Shown piece after piece: positions 43,318 through 51,523 of a DNA stretch of 64,000 nucleotides. Under the pieces are notes generated by a model, which saw only the letters and a program-made list of their open reading frames with translations, did not search any database and was not told the origin of the DNA. Numbering within the stretch: the stretch's first letter is position 1; every line of letters starts with the position of its first letter. The stretch comes from PALSA-1004 sp041483135 (GTDB lineage: Bacteria; Pseudomonadota; Gammaproteobacteria; Burkholderiales; SG8-41): NCBI GenBank assembly GCA_041483135.1, contig JBGPFE010000020.1, positions 1-64,000 of the forward strand, read 5' to 3'. Position numbers and translations under genes: made by a program.

Positions 43318-44295
43318 TCACTCCCGGCGGATCCCGGCATCCCGGATCACCTGCCTGAAGCGCGCAACTTCGCTGCGGATGTGGCGCTCGAACTCGGCGG
43401 GCGTGCTGCCGACGGCCTCCGAGCCGTCCGCCGCGAGCCGTTCCTTAACGTCTGGCGATTGCAACCCTTCGGCGATCGCGCCGCTCAAGCGGTTGACGAT
43501 CGCCGCGGGTGTCCGTTTGGGCGCGACCACGCCGTACCAGCCGATCGTATCGAATCCCGGCAGCGTTTCCGCAATTGTAGGAACGTCGGGCGCGGCGTTC
43601 GAGCGCTTGAGCGAGGTGACGGCGAGCACGCGCACCTTGCCGGCGCGCGCGAGCGGCAAACCGGACGTGATGCTCGCGAACACGAGCTGCACCTGGCCTC
43701 CCGCGAGATCGGCGAGCGCCTGCGGCGGCCCCTTGTACGGCACATGCGCGACGCGGATGCCGGCAGCCGAGTTGAACAACTCCGTCGCGAGATGGTTCGA
43801 TCCGCCGATACCCGTCGAGCCGTAGTTGAGCTTCCCCGGCTGCGCTTTGGCAAGGTCGATGAATTCGCGCACCGAGCGCGCGGGCAAGGCGGGCGTTACG
43901 GCCATCACGTACGGGTTGCGGGAAACGTAGCTCACTGCCGCGTAGTCGCGCACAACGTCGTAGGCGAGCTTGTCGTCGAATGCGTTCGCGACCACCTGCG
44001 CGACCGCGAGCATCATCAGCGTATAGCCGTCCGGCTGCGCCTTCGCCGCCGTTTCCGCGGCGATCGCGCCGGTCGCGCCGGTGCGGTTGTCGACCACCAC
44101 GCTCTGGCCGAATGCCTCGGAGAGCTTCTGCGCGACGGTGCGCGCGGCGATGTCGGAGCCGCCGCCGGCGGTGAACCCGACGAGCATGCGTATCGGCCTG
44201 CCCGGATAGTCCGCGGCTGCAACGCCCGCAGCGGCTGCCACGGCCGCCGCCAGCGCGAGCCAGCGCGTCCGCCCTGCAACCCCGGCATGCATCAT
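43318..44295 (-). CDS. Bug-family TTT substrate-binding protein (tandem array 4 of 4)
   Basis: About 325 residues from the paired ATGs at 44295/44292; the signal peptide is Ala-rich (LALAAAVAAAAGVAAAD). Blocks: YPGRPIRMLVGFTAGGGSDI, DNRTGATGAIAAETAAKAQP, LAYDVVRDYAAV, HVPYKGPPQALADLAGGQ and a VAPKRTPAAIV block. It follows a CMD-type gene by 16 bases, so the two are very likely co-transcribed. Confidence 0.89.
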   Translation of the reverse strand: MMHAGVAGRTRWLALAAAVAAAAGVAAADYPGRPIRMLVGFTAGGGSDIAARTVAQKLSEAFGQSVVVDNRTGATGAIAAETAAKAQPDGYTLMMLAVAQVVANAFDDKLAYDVVRDYAAVSYVSRNPYVMAVTPALPARSVREFIDLAKAQPGKLNYGSTGIGGSNHLATELFNSAAGIRVAHVPYKGPPQALADLAGGQVQLVFASITSGLPLARAGKVRVLAVTSLKRSNAAPDVPTIAETLPGFDTIGWYGVVAPKRTPAAIVNRLSGAIAEGLQSPDVKERLAADGSEAVGSTPAEFERHIRSEVARFRQVIRDAGIRRE

Positions 44296-44311
44296 CGGAT
44301 ATGCTGCCCGG

Positions 44312-44695
44312 CTATTTCGTTTTTTCCGCCGCAAACACTTCGTGCGCGCAGCGCACCGCCTCGCGCATCGCCGGCACGCCGCAATACACCGCGCATTGCA
44401 GCAGCACCGCGCGGATTTCGGCCTTGGTGCAGCCGTTGTTGCGCGCGCCGCGCAAATGCGTCTTGAGTTCCAGCGGGCACTTGAGCGCCGTCAGCATCGC
44501 GATGTTGAGAAGACTGCGCGTCCGGCGCGGCAGGTCCTTGCTCGACCACACCTCGCCCCACACGTACTTGGTCGTGAACTCGCGCAGCGGCAGCGAAAAC
44601 GAATCTTCAGTGGCCTTGAGATGCCGCTTGTGCTCTTCGCCGAGCACCTGCTCGCGGGTTTTCTTGCCTTTCTCGTACAACGCCTTGTTTTGCAT
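44312..44695 (-). CDS. Carboxymuconolactone decarboxylase-family protein
   Basis: The 127-residue protein opens MQNKALYEKGKKTREQVLGE and shows the CMD pattern: TTKYVWGEVWSSKDLPRRTR, SLLNIAMLTALKCPLELKTH and LQCAVYCGVPAMREAV. This is very like 4-carboxymuconolactone decarboxylase of the protocatechuate branch. GGAGGAGAA precedes the ATG. Its tight link to a Bug gene suggests the receptor and enzyme belong to one aromatic-acid or lactone pathway. Confidence 0.87.
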   Translation of the reverse strand: MQNKALYEKGKKTREQVLGEEHKRHLKATEDSFSLPLREFTTKYVWGEVWSSKDLPRRTRSLLNIAMLTALKCPLELKTHLRGARNNGCTKAEIRAVLLQCAVYCGVPAMREAVRCAHEVFAAEKTK

Positions 44696-44737
44696 TTCTC
44701 CTCCTGAGATAACCGCGTTTATCCGAGAATGATCCGA

Positions 44738-45349
44738 TCAGGCTGCCGGCGGCGCCGTTTGCCTGAATGACTCGCGCGCTTCCATGTTCTTACACAGCCG
44801 GCTGAGGCCCGGGTATTGCTCCTGCGGGAAGAACTGCGGCCTGCGCAGCGTGATGAATCCGATATGACACGCGACCGCGATGTCGGCGAGGCTCATCGCG
44901 CCGCACACGCACCACGCGCGATCGTCAAGCATCCGCTCGAGCGCGGCGAAGCCCGCATCGATCTTGCCGCGCTGCCGGTCGAGCCATGCCAGGCTGCGCT
45001 GCGCTTCGGCATGAAAGCGAATTTCGTAGAGACTCGCGGCGACCGCATCCATGGTACCGTCGGCAAGCGCTTCCCAGCGCTTGACCTCGACGCGGGCCTC
45101 GGCATCTTCTGGAATGAATCGCGGACCCGGCAACCGGCTGTCCACGTAGTCCACAATCAGCGGCGAATTGATCAGCACGCGGCCGTCATCAAGCTTCAAT
45201 GCCGGCACCTTGCCGACCGGGTTAGTCTGCTTGAGATCGTTGGATTCCCAGAGGTTGACCATTTCGACGTCGTGCCTGACGCCCTTCTCGATCAGCATGA
45301 CGCGGACCTTGCGGGAGTAGGAACTGGCCGCGGAGATGTAGAGCTTCAT
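44738..45349 (-). CDS. Glutathione S-transferase family protein
   Basis: The 203-residue protein has a thioredoxin-like N-domain (MKLYISAASSYSRKVRVMLI with the Ser pair, NPVGKVPALKLDDGRVLINS with the cis-Pro and the Glu/Asn-Ser glutathione motif) and an all-helical C-domain with SLADIAVACHIGFI. The family conjugates glutathione or dehalogenates or isomerises substrates. The frame extends to 45403 but the domain starts at the ATG at 45349. It lies upstream of the CMD/Bug set on the same strand, 42 bases away. Confidence 0.88.
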   Translation of the reverse strand: MKLYISAASSYSRKVRVMLIEKGVRHDVEMVNLWESNDLKQTNPVGKVPALKLDDGRVLINSPLIVDYVDSRLPGPRFIPEDAEARVEVKRWEALADGTMDAVAASLYEIRFHAEAQRSLAWLDRQRGKIDAGFAALERMLDDRAWCVCGAMSLADIAVACHIGFITLRRPQFFPQEQYPGLSRLCKNMEARESFRQTAPPAA

Positions 45350-45444
45350 GCCGGCGGGATTCCTGCAGGACGGCGCGGTTTCATGGCTTTTCGGGCACCA
45401 CAAATGGGGCTGGCGTGGTCCATTTTAGCGTGTCCCGGATAAAT

Positions 45445-45831
45445 TTATTTTCGCCGGAACGTGCTGCAGTACCTCGCATGCCCCTGCCACGTCTGTTCCA
45501 CTACACTGCCGTCCCTGAAGATGAGCGTGCGTTCGCAGCGGGCGAGCTCGCTGCTGCCCGGCCCACCGCCGAATACCGTACCTACGCCCACCCCGCGGTT
45601 GCTGCCGAAGATGGCGAAGGGAAACCCGGGCCCGCTGGAAACCATGCCTTCGGACACCCACGTATAGCTTTCCCGGCCGTCGGCCTGCGTCGCATTACGG
45701 ACGGGCACGCCCCACTGCGCTACGACCTCCTCGTGGCGCGCGCCGTCCCAGGAGTTCCTGGCCCCGTTGACGTCGGCGTCCATGGCGGCGCAACCGGCAA
45801 GCAAAACTGCGATCAGCGCTGTAGCCTTCAA
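45445..45831 (-). CDS. Putative lipoprotein, BamE/SmpA-like size
   Basis: The 128-residue protein starts MKATALIAVLLAGCAAMDAD with lipobox LAGC (Cys14). The mature part has VVAQWGVPVRNATQADGRES and YTWVSEG, a pattern seen in small BamE-like lipoproteins where a G-x-P follows a short helix, then a Gly-rich loop (SNRGVGVGTVFGGGPG) and a Cys pair. Outer-membrane location is likely; function is unknown. It lies 88 bases downstream of the mandelate-racemase-type gene. Confidence 0.75.
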   Translation of the reverse strand: MKATALIAVLLAGCAAMDADVNGARNSWDGARHEEVVAQWGVPVRNATQADGRESYTWVSEGMVSSGPGFPFAIFGSNRGVGVGTVFGGGPGSSELARCERTLIFRDGSVVEQTWQGHARYCSTFRRK

Positions 45832-45919
45832 ATCAGTTGCCCGTCAGATCCTGCGGCAGGGGCGCGCATGAAGTCAGAACCCGAATCCCCGGGCATGTTC
45901 CCTTGTTTCGATCTACTCA

Positions 45920-47016
45920 TCAGCCCGCCCGCAGTTTCTTGAGCAGGGCCGGGTCCGGATCGACGCCAAGTCCGGGGCCCTGCGGCACCGTCAGACAGCC
46001 GTTCTTGTCCGGCATGATCGCGTCATGCATCACGTTCTCCGCGAAATCGGCATCGTAGCGCTCGACCAGACTCTCGTCCGGCATGGCGGCGATGCAATGG
46101 ATCGAAGCCAGGAGTCCCGGGCCGAAGTACGCGGAATGCGGCACTACGGTGACGCCGAACGCGTCGGCGAGCGCCATGACTTTGCGCATCTGCGTGACGC
46201 CGCCCACTTTCGTCACGCTCGGTTGCGCGTAGGTGATCGCGCCCGCCTGCAACATGCTTTTGAATTCGGGCAGCATCGCGTTCTCGCCGGCGGCGGTCGG
46301 GATGCCGCCCTGCGCCTGCACGCGGGCTAGACCCGCATGGTCCTCCGGCGGCCACACCGGCTCCTCAAGCCACTTGAGATTGAACGGTTTCAGCTTGTGC
46401 GCCATATCGATCGCCTCGCCGACCGTCCATGGGCGTTGCAATCGACCATGATCGGAACGTCGGGACCGGCGGCGTCCCGCCCGGCCTTGACCGGCGCCAC
46501 CGTGATCTCGTGTAGTTTGAGGTGGCGGTAGCCGCGCTTCAGCGCGCGTTCGACGTAATGCGTAACGGCGCCCGTATCGGTGTAGCGCAGCAGGCTGGCG
46601 TAAGCGGGCAGCGCCTTGCGCATCGAGCCGCCGAGCAGGCGATAGAGCGGGAGTCCGGCGAGCTTGCCGGCGATGTCCCACAGCGCGATGTCGATCGCGG
46701 AGAGCGCGTACATCGCGGGACCGTTGCGGCCGACGCCGGCGAGATTGCGCTGCAGCTCGCCGACGAGTGCGCCGATCGCGCTCGGATCGCGGCCGACGCA
46801 CAGCGGGCCGATGAAGGTATCGAGCGCGGCCTTGGTCGCGGTGAAGATGCGGTGACCGAAACCCTCGCCCCAGCCGGTCACTCCCTCGTCGGTGTCGATG
46901 CGCACGAGCAATGTGTCCATGCTGGTGCGCGGTTTCCCGCCCTGTGTCGGCACGACCTTGCCTTCGATGATCATCGGCATGTTGACGACGATCGTTTCCA
47001 CTTTCGTTATCTTCAT
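45920..47016 (-). pseudogene. Mandelate racemase/muconate lactonizing (enolase superfamily) gene with one-base frameshift
   Basis: The N-terminal part reads from 47016 (MKITKVETIVVNMPMIIEGK) to MVDCNA, and the C-terminal part continues in another frame from PWTVGEAIDMAHKLKPF to the stop at 45920. Loss of one base in the GGG run at 46431-46433 explains the break; with one base restored a normal protein of about 365 residues results. Metal ligands are present on both sides: Asp in VDCNA, Glu in WLEEPV and Glu in TAAGEN, and the acid/base KLHE lies before. It could be a sequencing error or a real recent inactivation. Dehydratase or racemase activity on sugar acids is typical. Confidence 0.8.
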
Positions 47017-47030
47017 ATCGTCTGGAGAAC

Positions 47031-47112
47031 GGTAAACGGTAAACAGAATATGGAGAAAAGCAGCACACCCTTGCCCCGCTTTCCCTGTTTACTATTCCCC
47101 ATTCCCTATTTC
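47031..47112. repeat. Word-repeat hairpin (GAACGGTAAACGGTAAACAG / CCCATTCCC type)
   Basis: GAACGGTAAACGGTAAACAG at 47032 is followed after about 35 bases by CCCTGTTTACTATTCCCCAT and TCCCTATTTCCC, imperfect complements built from repeated words. The right arm overlaps the last codons of the DinB-family gene. It resembles 9088-9155. Confidence 0.55.
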
Positions 47113-47601
47113 CCTGAGATACACCGGCAGATCGGTAGTCGGCGGACGGGCCGGCACCTGGTAGAACAGGTCGGCGACGAAGCCGCGGTGATAGCTCGTG
47201 TGGTTGACGACGTGCAGCAGGATCTCGCCGCGCGTCATCACGCCCGGGTTGCCGCCGATCAGCGTGAATCTGACCTTCTCCTCGAGCGCCGCGTCCGTCA
47301 GCTTGTCGCCCCATGTGACGTACCAATCGTCGACCGCCTGCTGCACGCGCCACAGCTCGGGAAGCGGCGGATGGTCCGGCGTATTGCGCGCGGCGTAGCC
47401 GTGCCCGCGTCCCTCGAGGTGCGCCTGCCAGATGCGGTCGATCACGTAATTGTGGTTGAGCGTGTGGACCATGTTTTTGAACAGGCTCTTGCGCTCCTTC
47501 GTCGCTTCGCCGTCCGGCAGCCCGGCGACGGCATCGAACATGAGCTTGTTCGCCCACGCGTTATAGCGCGTGAGCATGCGGGCGGTTTGAGTGGTCAGCA
47601 T
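47092..47601 (-). CDS. DinB-family (YfiT-like) putative metal-dependent enzyme
   Basis: The 169-residue protein is a four-helix DinB-superfamily member. The metal His triad is visible: His50 in HTLNHNYVID, and His134 and His138 in HVVNHTSYHRG. Relatives include bacillithiol or mycothiol transferases and maleylpyruvate isomerase; the activity here is not known. It is unrelated to DNA polymerase IV despite the name. The ATG at 47601 is taken as start; the frame is open much further upstream. It is divergent from MmgE/PrpD. Confidence 0.86.
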   Translation of the reverse strand: MLTTQTARMLTRYNAWANKLMFDAVAGLPDGEATKERKSLFKNMVHTLNHNYVIDRIWQAHLEGRGHGYAARNTPDHPPLPELWRVQQAVDDWYVTWGDKLTDAALEEKVRFTLIGGNPGVMTRGEILLHVVNHTSYHRGFVADLFYQVPARPPTTDLPVYLREIGNGE

Positions 47602-47764
47602 GGTCTGCCCCGTCGAGAAGGTATATGGGAGATTATCGCATCTGCGCAAGGCCGCTGCTCCCGGCCACTTACATCCGGCGCGTCCCCGGTTTCCTTTTCC
47701 CGGCGCGGGCCTTATGATGAGTTCTTTACCCGGCTCGCAGACCGGGCCATCCAAGGAGAAACCA

Positions 47765-49150
47765 ATGGCGGGCGGCGCGACAGAAGTGCTGGCCAAATTC
47801 GCGGCCACGCTGAAATACGAGGACATCCCGGAGCGCGTCAGGGAGTACTGCAAGAACGTGCTGCTCGATACGCTCGCATGTGCCGTGGCCGGGCATCAGG
47901 GCGAAGAAACCCACCAGGTTGCAGCGCTCGCGTCGGGGCTTGCACAATCGGCGGAAAGCAGTGTCATCGGCGGCGACCGTTTGTCGCTCGCCGGCGCAAC
48001 CGTGCTGAACGGCTACCTGATCACCGCCGTCACCATGTGCGACATCCACCGTTCCACGCTCACTCATATCACACCGGAAGTGGTCCCGCCCGCGCTTGCC
48101 ATCGCGGAGCGCGATGCGCTGTCGGGCCGCGAGCTGCTGGTCGCGTTGGCTGCCGGCTGCGAGACGACCACGCGCGTCGGCATCGGACTCGATTATCCGG
48201 AGTTTCGCAGGCGGGGCTGGCACGGGCCCGGCGTCATCGGACCGTTCGGCGCCGCCGCGGCCGTGGGCCGCCTGCTCGCCTTCGACTCCGACACCATGGC
48301 GAAAGCGTTCGGCCTGGCGGGCAGCCAGTCGGCGGGCACTTTTGCCGCATGGGGAACCCCGACGGTCAAGTTCCATCAGTGCCGCGGTGCGCTGTCGGGA
48401 TTGATGGCGGCGCTGCTCGCGCAGCAGAAATTCCTGGCGACGAGCGAATTTTTCACCGCGAAGGACGGCGGACTCTATAACACCTACACGAACGGCGGAC
48501 GCCCGGAGGCCGTGACCGAAGGTCTGGGACGGCGCTGGGAACTGGAACAGATCGCACTCAGGCTGTGGCCTTCCGCGTCCACCATCCAGGGGATCATCAC
48601 GGCGATGTTCGACCTGGTGGAAAAACACCAGCTTGATCCCGCCAAGGTCAAAAAGCTGCGCGTTGCCATGAGCAAGACCGCCGTCGACATGCATGGGATC
48701 TTCCCTCGCTACAAGGCGAAGTTCGAGGCACTTCTGTCCACCCATTATGCGGCGGCGGCGATCCTGCACGACCGCGAGTTGTCGCTCGCCCAGTTCGAGC
48801 CGGCGCGCTACGACGACCCGCAGCTGCGGCGCTTCGCAGCTGAGCGGGTGGAAGTAAAAGCCGATCCCGAGCTGACCGGTGTGCAGGCGCTGGTGGAAGC
48901 GGACATGGCGGACGGCTCGACCATCGCCGTCCGCTGCGACCACCCGAGGGGATCCCCTGAAAATCCTCTCACGCGCGCCCAGATCGAGGATAAGTTCCGC
49001 ACCTATGCGAGGGCCCGGCTCTCCGATGCCCACGTCGAGCAGGTTATCGGCGCCGTGACGCAGCTGGAAAAACTGGGCTCAACGCGCAAGCTGATGGACA
49101 TGCTGAGAGCGGGCGGCGAGCGGCGGCTGCGCAAGTCGGCGGCGGCGTAG
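47765..49150 (+). CDS. MmgE/PrpD-family protein
   Basis: The 461-residue protein shows the family plan: LAKFAATLKYEDIPERVREY-, LLDTLACAVAGHQGEET, RRGWHGPGVIGPFGAAAAVG, then a C-domain with ALLSTHYAAAAILHDRELSL. The GxHGPG-type loop and Lys-rich C-terminal strand resemble 2-methylcitrate dehydratase and isocitrate-type lyases of the family. AAGGAGAAACC precedes the ATG at 47765. It is followed, after a family A repeat, by a Bug gene on the same strand, so the pair probably handles one carboxylate. Confidence 0.88.
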   Translation: MAGGATEVLAKFAATLKYEDIPERVREYCKNVLLDTLACAVAGHQGEETHQVAALASGLAQSAESSVIGGDRLSLAGATVLNGYLITAVTMCDIHRSTLTHITPEVVPPALAIAERDALSGRELLVALAAGCETTTRVGIGLDYPEFRRRGWHGPGVIGPFGAAAAVGRLLAFDSDTMAKAFGLAGSQSAGTFAAWGTPTVKFHQCRGALSGLMAALLAQQKFLATSEFFTAKDGGLYNTYTNGGRPEAVTEGLGRRWELEQIALRLWPSASTIQGIITAMFDLVEKHQLDPAKVKKLRVAMSKTAVDMHGIFPRYKAKFEALLSTHYAAAAILHDRELSLAQFEPARYDDPQLRRFAAERVEVKADPELTGVQALVEADMADGSTIAVRCDHPRGSPENPLTRAQIEDKFRTYARARLSDAHVEQVIGAVTQLEKLGSTRKLMDMLRAGGERRLRKSAAA

Positions 49151-49154
49151 AAAT

Positions 49155-49216
49155 CCGGGATTGAGTGATTTAGTAACCCAATCACTTAATTGCTTAATCA
49201 CTAAATCACCAAATCT
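49155..49216. repeat. Intergenic word-repeat hairpin, family A copy 7
   Basis: CCGGGATTGAGTGATTTAGT is followed by CCCAATCACTTAATTGCTTA and ATCACTAAATCACCAAAT, a shorter copy that lacks the C-rich right flank. It ends about 12 bases before the Bug start, so its hairpin could affect that gene's ribosome-binding site (GAGGAAG). Confidence 0.7.
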
Positions 49217-49228
49217 GAGGAAGCACGC

Positions 49229-50212
49229 ATGGATCGCCGGACTCTGTCATGCCTGCTGTTCGTTGTAATTGCGGCCTGCGCTTCGTGGCAGGCCGCCGCG
49301 CAAACGGCCGATTACCCCAACCGGCCAGTGCGGATCGTTGTCCCGCAGGCGGCGGGCGGCGGCGTCGACATCGTGGCGCGCGCAATCGCGCAGAAGCTTA
49401 CCGAATCGTGGGGCCAGCAGGTGATCGTGGACAACCGTCCGGGAGCGAACGGCATCATCGGAATCGAAGCGGTCGCCAAGTCCAAGCCCGACGGGTACAC
49501 GCTCGCTGCCCCGTTCACTTCGGTCCTGACGATCAATCCTTTCGTGTACAAATCGCTTCCGTACGACGCGTTCCGCGACTTCGCGCCGATCATGCAAAGC
49601 GTGAACAACATCATCGTGCTCGTCGTGAACCCCTACCTGCCGGTGCGCTCGGTGAAAGAGCTGGTCGCGCTGGGCAAGTCGCGCCCGGGCGATCTGGTTT
49701 ACGGCTCGTTCGGCGTCGGCAACCTGACCCACCTGGCAGCGGAGCTGCTCCGCATCGAGACCGGCTTGAAGATGGTGCATGTGCCCTACAAGGGCGAGAC
49801 GCCGGCGGTCACCGATTTGATCGGCGGCCAGTACGTGCTGCTGTTTGCGACATCTGCCGGCGTGAATGCCCATATCAAGGCAGGCCGGCTGCGGCTGCTC
49901 GCGACCGGCGGCGAAAAACGCGCGGCGGCGTATCCCGACACTCCGACGATGGGCGAAGCCGGCTACCCGAACGCCTCGGTTACGGGATGGTCGGGGCTGG
50001 TCGCGCCGGCCGGCACCCCGCCGGAAATCGTGCAGAAATTTCAACGTGAAGCGGCGCGACACGTGCGTTCGCCCGAACTCGGCGAGCGTCTGATTGCGCT
50101 CGGCGCCGAACCGGTAGGCAGCACGCCAGAAGAATTCGCCGCCTTCATCAGAGCGGAAGCGGACAAGTGGTCGCGCGTGATCCGAGAAGCCGGACTTTCC
50201 CTCAGCCAGTAG
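49229..50212 (+). CDS. Bug-family TTT substrate-binding protein
   Basis: The 327-residue protein has a signal peptide ending AAAQ and the blocks YPNRPVRIVVPQAAGGGVDI, DNRPGANGIIGIEAVAKSKP, LPYDAFRDFAPI, HVPYKGETPAVTDLIGGQ and PAGTPPEIV. The ligand loop GGGVD is classic. It follows MmgE/PrpD by 78 bases. The next gene is convergent, with stops 12 bases apart. Confidence 0.91.
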   Translation: MDRRTLSCLLFVVIAACASWQAAAQTADYPNRPVRIVVPQAAGGGVDIVARAIAQKLTESWGQQVIVDNRPGANGIIGIEAVAKSKPDGYTLAAPFTSVLTINPFVYKSLPYDAFRDFAPIMQSVNNIIVLVVNPYLPVRSVKELVALGKSRPGDLVYGSFGVGNLTHLAAELLRIETGLKMVHVPYKGETPAVTDLIGGQYVLLFATSAGVNAHIKAGRLRLLATGGEKRAAAYPDTPTMGEAGYPNASVTGWSGLVAPAGTPPEIVQKFQREAARHVRSPELGERLIALGAEPVGSTPEEFAAFIRAEADKWSRVIREAGLSLSQ

Positions 50213-50224
50213 CGACCGAGGCGA

Positions 50225-50770
50225 TCAGACCAGAGGCAATTGCGCGCCGCCGTTGTACATCACCTTCCCCGCTACGATGCGCGCTACCGGATTCAGCGCG
50301 TGCGTCCCGGGCGCTCCGGCGCCTATCAGATGCCGCACTTCGACGCCGCGCGCAACCAGGCTGTCGGATATCAAATAGCGATGGCACTGCCACGGCAGCC
50401 GCTCGGCGCACATGATCGCCATCCGTTCCGTTTTACCGCGCTCGACTAACTGCTCAAGCGCCGATGCAAATTCCGGCGTACTCATGTGGTCGGCGTACGC
50501 GCGGAAGCTCTCGTTTCTGAGCGCAACGTGCGGAGAGCCTGCGCGCGGCCTGCGCCTGCCGCCTAGCGCTTCGCCCTCCCACATGTAACGAATGCCCGCC
50601 TCCGCCAACGACATTGCAAGCGCTTCCTGCGCAAACTGCGGATGCCTCCTCGACGCGGGATAAGCGCGCACGTCAACCAATAGCCCGATCCCGGCTGTTT
50701 TGAGTAACTGCACGAAATCCTCGCCACTGCGATTGCCGTGGCCGATGGTATAGAGCGTGACGCTTTCCAA
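50225..50770 (-). CDS. DUF488-family protein
   Basis: The 181-residue protein matches the DUF488 pattern: LYTIGHGNRSGEDFVQLLKT at the start, LLVDVRAYPASRRHPQFAQE, and MCAERLPWQCHRYLISDSLV with the conserved Cys-x-Glu and Cys-His residues. The biochemical role of this family is not established. It is the last gene of a three-gene minus-strand set (M15 peptidase, SAM hydrolase, DUF488), 21 bases after the SAM hydrolase stop. Confidence 0.88.
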   Translation of the reverse strand: MESVTLYTIGHGNRSGEDFVQLLKTAGIGLLVDVRAYPASRRHPQFAQEALAMSLAEAGIRYMWEGEALGGRRRPRAGSPHVALRNESFRAYADHMSTPEFASALEQLVERGKTERMAIMCAERLPWQCHRYLISDSLVARGVEVRHLIGAGAPGTHALNPVARIVAGKVMYNGGAQLPLV

Positions 50771-50791
50771 TCCTCGATCCTCAATCCCTGC

Positions 50792-51523
50792 TCAGGCGCC
50801 GATTCCTACCTGCTGCCCGACTTTGAGGGCCAGTTTCTCCGCTGCATTGCAGGCGTTGCCGGCGATCTCGACCAGGCCCAGGCTGTTTTCGTACCAGAAT
50901 ACATCGCCCGTCGATACCTCCGAAAAAACGCGTGCATGATCGAGCCACTTGCCGCCCACGACGATGCGCGTGTCGCGCGGCAGCCCCTGCGCGCGCAGGC
51001 CGGTGAAGGCGTTCCCGTAATGGTCGACGTAAATGATTTCGCCGAGGTCGGTGCCGCCGAATTCTACGCCGAGCCGCGCGGTCGGAGTGGCTTTACCGGC
51101 GGGAAATTCGCCGCGGGCGATTGCCGCGACGACGGGTGCGAACAGGTCGCGGCCATGAAACGATTCGGACAGCTGCTCCGGCTGCCAGATGATGCGCCAG
51201 TTAGCGCAAACCCGGGCGCGCGCGGCAAGCACCGACAACAAGCCGTTGTCGGGCCCGGCAAACCAGCGCTCATCGGCGTTGAGCGCGACAGCGCCACGCG
51301 TGCCCCCGACACCGGGATCGACCACCGCCAGCGTCACGCTGCCGTGAGGGATTTGCGCAGCACACGCGGCGAGCAGATGCGCGCTCGCCCGCACGTCGAA
51401 CGCCGGTGCTTCGTGCAGCAGGTCGATCACCGCCACGCCGGGTGCCTGCTGTTGCAGCACTGCCTTGACCTGACCGACGTATATGTCGGCCACGCCGAAG
51501 TCGGTGAACAGAAATATGCTCAT
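50792..51523 (-). CDS. S-adenosyl-L-methionine hydrolase (adenosine-forming), DUF62 type
   Basis: The 243-residue protein opens IFLFTDFGVADIYVGQVKAV with the first catalytic Asp, has HGSVTLAVVDPGVGGTRGAV and FAGPDNGLLSVL, and YVDHYGNAFTGL near residue 165. This is the SAM hydroxide adenosyltransferase family, which splits SAM to adenosine and methionine; halogenase relatives have a longer loop that is not seen here. Its ATG overlaps the stop of the M15 peptidase gene by four bases. Confidence 0.87.
   Translation of the reverse strand: MSIFLFTDFGVADIYVGQVKAVLQQQAPGVAVIDLLHEAPAFDVRASAHLLAACAAQIPHGSVTLAVVDPGVGGTRGAVALNADERWFAGPDNGLLSVLAARARVCANWRIIWQPEQLSESFHGRDLFAPVVAAIARGEFPAGKATPTARLGVEFGGTDLGEIIYVDHYGNAFTGLRAQGLPRDTRIVVGGKWLDHARVFSEVSTGDVFWYENSLGLVEIAGNACNAAEKLALKVGQQVGIGA

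Noticed and set aside
45920..47557. 545-residue minus-strand frame as one gene
   Set aside because: Only its last ~170 residues have family signal; the first part is out of frame with both the DinB-family and the enolase-type gene. The frameshift explains it better.
46522..48480. 652-residue frame on the plus strand
   Set aside because: It crosses the enolase-type gene, the DinB-family gene and the start of MmgE/PrpD in wrong frames, with no family signal.
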